Shown: positions 7,256 to 11,090 of the stretch, piece by piece
Layout: each line of letters opens with the position of its first letter
Numbering within the stretch: the first letter of the stretch is position 1
Assembly (NCBI GenBank): GCA_934446095.1
Contig: CAKSDR010000042.1
Coordinates: forward strand, 1 to 11,090
DNA from: an uncultured Eubacteriales bacterium
GTDB taxonomy: Bacteria > Bacillota > Clostridia > Oscillospirales > CAG-382
Length of the DNA stretch: 11,090 nt
Direction of reading: 5' to 3'
The notes under the pieces: model-generated
Database searches by the model: none
Told to the model about the DNA's origin: nothing
What the model saw: the letters and a program-made list of their open reading frames with translations, nothing else
Made by a program: the position numbers and the translations under genes

Positions 7256-10200
7256 ATGATAGATATTGCTGACAATAAAAAAGACAATATTTCGATTAAC
7301 GTCGATTTTTCCGGCACATATTCGGCCCTTATGCACAAGGCGGGATTTCCGGTAATATCGCATATTAAGATATCTGGCATATCCGAACCGTTTTGCGGCA
7401 AAGCAAAACTTTTTATATACGGAATCGCAAAACAAGGATTTTTCATAGAAAAAACCGAAATTTGTCTTGATGAACTTCTGATTTCTCAGTATTCGTTTTC
7501 AAATGACAAGACGATAATTCTTGATATGTGCTCCTGCAGTTTAAAATTAAATTCCAAATTTTTGTCTTTGGTTGAAAATAAAACTTCAGGCATGCTTCAT
7601 GTTGAGTTTTTATATAACGGCCATCGCTTTTCATGCGACAATCAGATAGTTCTCTTCCCGGAAAATATCCTTCCCCGCGGCATATCGCCGACCGTTCTTT
7701 CATCGCTGATTTTGGGAAAAACATTTTCACCGGAAGTTTCCGGTGAAAATGTATCTGCGCTTAAAGATATCTACAATTTTGTAAGAAAACAAAATTATAT
7801 ATGTTCTCTCAGCAAAAACTGTGATTTTACATCTGAGGATATCTCCGTAAACTCCGTTGATGCTGCCTTGTCGGGCAAAATAAAAATTCTGTCTTCCCTT
7901 GAAGTTGCCATGGTTTTTGCAAAATGCGCAAGAAATGCGGGCTTTTTTCCGGTTATTATTATGTCCAAAAATCAGGCTAATGTCAAAATATATATCGGCG
8001 CTGACACCGGCGAAAATTTCAGTTTTCCCGTATGTGAAAGTTCCGACAACGTCGCAGACCTCATTTCAGAAAAAAAACTTCAGGTTTTTTCATGCGACTC
8101 TCTGTTTACGGCTCAGAACATTGACTTTGAAGACGCCTGCAAGAGTGCTGAGTATGAACTTATAAAAGAAAAATCAAAGATACTTTTTGCTTTGGATCTT
8201 TGCTATTATGACAAAAAAAGCCACGGCACGCCATTCTCGTGCGAAATTGATTCTTATAACACCAAGTCTTTCTGCTTTGGGAAACGCCCTTCTATCCCGG
8301 TAAATTTTCCTTCGGGGTTTTTGTCGGAAAAATCCGGGGCTGCAAAAGACCTGCTTATCGAATCGTACAGCGAAAAATATGACCTGCGGCAAATCTCCCA
8401 CAACTGCAAGAATTTCTGTTCAATAGCCGTTAAAAGCGACGACAGTGAAATAACCCTCTCGCAGTCGCAGGATATAAAGAACATAAAAACTTCGCTTGAA
8501 AAACATTTAAAATCGCTTATTGAAAATGACAGCGTCGGAACATATTTTACCGAAAGCGACATTTACGATACCGCAAAAATTCTGCACGAAGAAAACAGAA
8601 AATGCATTTCTGTTTTTTCGGACAGTTTTCTTTATCTTGCACACGGTTTTATCAGCATTAAAAAGAAAGATGAAGTTATAAATGTACCGGTGCTTTTGTA
8701 TCCTGTAAAAATCATCTTCAAAAAGGGCCGGATATATTTAAGAATACTTGATTATGTCCCCCACTTTAATTCCGCGGGGTTTGAATACTTAAGAAACAGT
8801 TTTTTCATGCAGACATTCTTTAAGCAGTACGCTTTTCCGAAAAATTCATATCCGGAAATCCGCACCTACTGCAAAAGATTTGCCGATGCTTTTAATGCCG
8901 GAAACGCAGGCAGCGCCGATTTTTTGGAAGAATCGTTTATTTCATTGTTTTCGGTTCCCGTAGATATGGCTGACAGTTTCTTTTCGGAAAAGAAAGGCAA
9001 ATACCCTTTGCCGCAAAAGACAGACAATTACCGGCAAGAGCACTATAAACCTTATAAAGACAATCTTTTTGACGTTTCGGAAACTGCACTCGGGGCAATT
9101 TCTGCGTCCGGATATAAAGATGTTTACATAAAAGCAGGCAAAGACTGTGAAACAGAAAAAACCGCAGCCGAAGCCGCGCTTTTCAACATGAAAAACAATC
9201 TTCCCACGGTTATTGTATCGGGAGATAAAAACTCTTCCGAAAATATCCGATCCGTTTTTGATTCAGAAGATCTTTCGGGACTCGTTCTTTCAATCGATGC
9301 CGAATGCTGCATTGCAGATACGCTCAGGGCTTCACTTGCAAAACTCGGTCAGATCAAAAAAACAGACGGCTCCGATTTTTGCAGCGATATATTACGCGAA
9401 AAAGGCGAAAGATTAAACAGATATCATCTCAGCAAAACAAAAAAATACGACTTTGAATTTTCTTTTTACGACGCTCTGTGCGCTTTTGAAAGCGCCGGAA
9501 TTCCGCTTTCGAAAGAGAAAAAGGACACGATAATTTCCGTTGAGAATATTTATTTCCCCGAACTTTCCGCAAAAAGCGTACGCAAAATATTCATGCTCGT
9601 AAACGACCTTATCGCAAGTGCTAAAAAACTCGGCACAAAAGAACCTTTAAAAAATTATCCGCTTTACGGAATAAGATGCACTGACAGCGAAAAGACCGAT
9701 ATCCCCGATGAATTGTTTGCAAACCTGCAAAGCAGGCTTTGCGACTTTTCCGCAGCCGTATCGGAAATCATGCCGCGCCTTTATATCGAAAATTCGGATA
9801 TAAAAAATGCGTCTTCCCTGTTTGCGTTTATAAATATTTTAAACCTCTGTTCCGAATATGCTTTTAAATCGTTCCCAAAAAATCTGTTTTCGGAAGACAT
9901 CTACAAACTTTCCAAAATAATCGAAAACGCAAAGTCAGTATCTTTGAAAATTTTATCTCTTAAAGAAAGTTTTTATGAATTTGACCAGGAAATTTTCGAT
10001 CTTCCCGCAAAAGAACTTCTTGAAAAATACGACGGAAACGAATTTTCATTTGCAATATCAAAAGAACATGGGCGAAACGAAATCATTAAAAAATTAAACT
10101 CTTTCAATTCGTTTAACGCAATAAACAAGAAAAATGCCCGTGAATATCTTTCTGCCTTGTGCAAAATCGCAGAATTCAAGGAAGAATTTGAAAAAAATTC

Positions 10201-11090
10201 CGATATTTTGTCTTTCTGCCTTTCAGATATGTTTTACTCTTACAACACTGATTGGGACATTATTGCAAAACTCATACTTTTTGCAAAAAACACCGACTCA
10301 TACTTGAAGAGAATATTTAAATCCGAAACCGAAAAAAGAACTGCCGTTTACAGCCGGCTTTCGGATTTCATTGACTTTATAAAATCCGGAAAAGGCTGTG
10401 AACTTACAGTAAAAATAAACGCCTCCAAAGCCGACATTTTCGGAAGCGAAGGGCTTGCAAGCGTCATATGCGACCGCTTGTCCGCCGACATTTATTCCCT
10501 TGATTACGAAGATGGGTTCCTGTCTGAAAACGGTTTTCAAAACACCATATTTAAATGGAAATCAAACATCGGTGAAATTTACGACTATTGCGCTTACAAT
10601 TCCGTTCGCAGCGGTTGTCTTAACGAAGGACTTTCAAAATTCTGCCTGTTTTTGGACGAAAACGGCGTAAACGACGACACCGACAAGATATTTGTCCGTT
10701 CACTGCTGTTTGCCATATGCTCGCAAATAAAAGACAGTGACAAACTTTTCTCGGACTATAAAGAGTATAAAAGCGATATTCTGCAGTTTGGCAGCGCATA
10801 TACCAAAAACAAAGAAAATATCAGAAATGAAATTATAGATCTATACTACAAAAACTATAATTATTTTCTGGATTCCGAAGCCGAAAAAGTTAAAAGTTTT
10901 GCTGCCGCCCTTGAAAACGTATCAATGTCAGGTCAGGAAATTCTGCATCGTTACGGCAGCGTTATAAGTCATATTTTCCCGGTTATTATAACGACATGCA
11001 AGTTCCTGCAGAGTTTTACAAGCATAAAAAACGTAATCGTTATGAACTCTCAGGAAATAAATTACAAAATCATTAAAGACACTCTTACAT
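7256..11090 (+). CDS. Giant DUF4011/SF1-helicase-like protein with degenerate catalytic motifs (3' end beyond window)
   Basis: One frame stays open from ATG 7256 to the right edge: 1278 codons without a stop. Promoter and ribosome site fit this start. The order of recognisable blocks matches large DUF4011-helicase proteins from memory. Residues about 10-150 are a beta-rich N-terminus (YSALMHKAGFPVISHIKI). Residues about 205-250 are transglutaminase-like (VAMVFAKCARNAGFFPVIIM), followed by a conserved linker to about 330 (FEDACKSAEYEL, ILFALDL). The DUF4011-like core has LYLAHGFI (459-466) and VPVLLYPVKI (477-486). A helicase-like domain starts near 612, with a strand-loop-helix at 623-645, TVIVSGDK, and RLNRYH (719-724). 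A long helical insertion precedes NVIVMNSQE (1259-1267). Walker A reads GKDCETEKT (628-636), keeping Lys-Thr but not the GxxGxGK glycines. Walker B Asp-Glu aligns with Met1263-Asn1264. I saw only two Trp residues. It is probably an ATPase-dead pseudo-helicase; the C-terminus (motifs III-VI, any nuclease domain) is not visible. Confidence 0.7.
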   Translation, partial: MIDIADNKKDNISINVDFSGTYSALMHKAGFPVISHIKISGISEPFCGKAKLFIYGIAKQGFFIEKTEICLDELLISQYSFSNDKTIILDMCSCSLKLNSKFLSLVENKTSGMLHVEFLYNGHRFSCDNQIVLFPENILPRGISPTVLSSLILGKTFSPEVSGENVSALKDIYNFVRKQNYICSLSKNCDFTSEDISVNSVDAALSGKIKILSSLEVAMVFAKCARNAGFFPVIIMSKNQANVKIYIGADTGENFSFPVCESSDNVADLISEKKLQVFSCDSLFTAQNIDFEDACKSAEYELIKEKSKILFALDLCYYDKKSHGTPFSCEIDSYNTKSFCFGKRPSIPVNFPSGFLSEKSGAAKDLLIESYSEKYDLRQISHNCKNFCSIAVKSDDSEITLSQSQDIKNIKTSLEKHLKSLIENDSVGTYFTESDIYDTAKILHEENRKCISVFSDSFLYLAHGFISIKKKDEVINVPVLLYPVKIIFKKGRIYLRILDYVPHFNSAGFEYLRNSFFMQTFFKQYAFPKNSYPEIRTYCKRFADAFNAGNAGSADFLEESFISLFSVPVDMADSFFSEKKGKYPLPQKTDNYRQEHYKPYKDNLFDVSETALGAISASGYKDVYIKAGKDCETEKTAAEAALFNMKNNLPTVIVSGDKNSSENIRSVFDSEDLSGLVLSIDAECCIADTLRASLAKLGQIKKTDGSDFCSDILREKGERLNRYHLSKTKKYDFEFSFYDALCAFESAGIPLSKEKKDTIISVENIYFPELSAKSVRKIFMLVNDLIASAKKLGTKEPLKNYPLYGIRCTDSEKTDIPDELFANLQSRLCDFSAAVSEIMPRLYIENSDIKNASSLFAFINILNLCSEYAFKSFPKNLFSEDIYKLSKIIENAKSVSLKILSLKESFYEFDQEIFDLPAKELLEKYDGNEFSFAISKEHGRNEIIKKLNSFNSFNAINKKNAREYLSALCKIAEFKEEFEKNSDILSFCLSDMFYSYNTDWDIIAKLILFAKNTDSYLKRIFKSETEKRTAVYSRLSDFIDFIKSGKGCELTVKINASKADIFGSEGLASVICDRLSADIYSLDYEDGFLSENGFQNTIFKWKSNIGEIYDYCAYNSVRSGCLNEGLSKFCLFLDENGVNDDTDKIFVRSLLFAICSQIKDSDKLFSDYKEYKSDILQFGSAYTKNKENIRNEIIDLYYKNYNYFLDSEAEKVKSFAAALENVSMSGQEILHRYGSVISHIFPVIITTCKFLQSFTSIKNVIVMNSQEINYKIIKDTLT
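7717..7752 (-). repeat. Perfect 15-bp inverted repeat inside the giant gene; antisense terminator-like
   Basis: The arms ACATTTTCACCGGAA (7721-7735) and its exact complement (7738-7752) are separated by only 2 bp and lie inside the coding frame at residues 156-166. Read on the minus strand, the hairpin is followed by TTTTTCCC, like an intrinsic terminator, whereas on the plus strand no T tract follows. It could stop antisense transcription before it reaches the strong divergent promoter region at 7111-7222, or form an mRNA hairpin that slows translation. A chance 15-bp perfect match at this spacing is unlikely. Confidence 0.55.

Noticed and set aside
8592..8616. Perfect 10-bp inverted repeat (AAAACAGAAA / TTTCTGTTTT) with loop ATGCA followed by TT
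   Set aside because: It is almost all A-T pairs, so the hairpin would be weak, and such runs are expected in Lys/Phe-rich coding DNA.
8174..10540. Minus-strand open frames of 60-100 codons (8174-8562, 9124-9312, 9973-10179, 10298-10540)
   Set aside because: All lie opposite the continuous 1278-codon plus-strand frame, which has a promoter, ribosome site and coherent domain order.
1..11090. CRISPR arrays, tRNA genes, insertion sequences
   Set aside because: No regularly spaced repeats, cloverleaf-like sequences or transposase frames were visible.

Overview
This window looks like low-to-moderate-GC chromosomal DNA from an anaerobic member of the Bacillota, class Clostridia, probably an uncultured gut Oscillospirales/Ruminococcaceae-type bacterium. 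The evidence is a Clostridium symbiosum-like pyruvate phosphate dikinase, a WalRK-like two-component system, stalk-type repeats in a secreted protein, strong Shine-Dalgarno sequences and AT-rich spacers with near-consensus sigma-A promoters. All assignments come from reading the sequence and from remembered family motifs; no database search was run.

Layout. Positions 1-308 hold no gene that I can support. They start with a GC-rich structured stretch, followed by two terminator hairpins that serve minus-strand transcription. Positions 309-2945 (minus) encode full-length pyruvate phosphate dikinase, with its own extended -10 promoter. Upstream of that promoter is a direct repeat matching the published WalR box. 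Positions 3214-7082 (minus) form a three-gene operon that reads right to left: a secreted NodB-fold protein that has lost its metal ligands, a WalR/PhoB-type response regulator, and a WalK-type sensor kinase. The intergenic gaps are 12 and 11 bp. A near-perfect promoter (TTGACT-17-TATAAT) precedes the operon.

From the divergent spacer at 7083-7255, a second near-consensus promoter (TTGAAA-17-TATAAT) drives one giant plus-strand gene. It opens at 7256 and is still open at the right edge (1278 codons, no stop). Its block order matches the N-terminal two-thirds of large DUF4011/superfamily-1 helicase proteins: a beta-rich N-terminus, a transglutaminase-like fold, the DUF4011 'LYLA-G ... PVLLYPV' core, then a helicase domain. 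The catalytic positions I can align are all replaced: the transglutaminase Cys and His, the Walker A glycines, and the Walker B Asp-Glu.

How the parts may fit (inference). The minus-strand operon looks like an envelope-stress module that pairs a secreted, probably non-catalytic glycan-binding protein with its two-component system. A WalR-like box upstream of ppdK could link it to central metabolism. The divergent giant gene looks like a pseudo-helicase scaffold held in a clean open frame. Two apparent pseudoenzymes back to back, flanking a shared divergent promoter region, are the most unusual part of this window.
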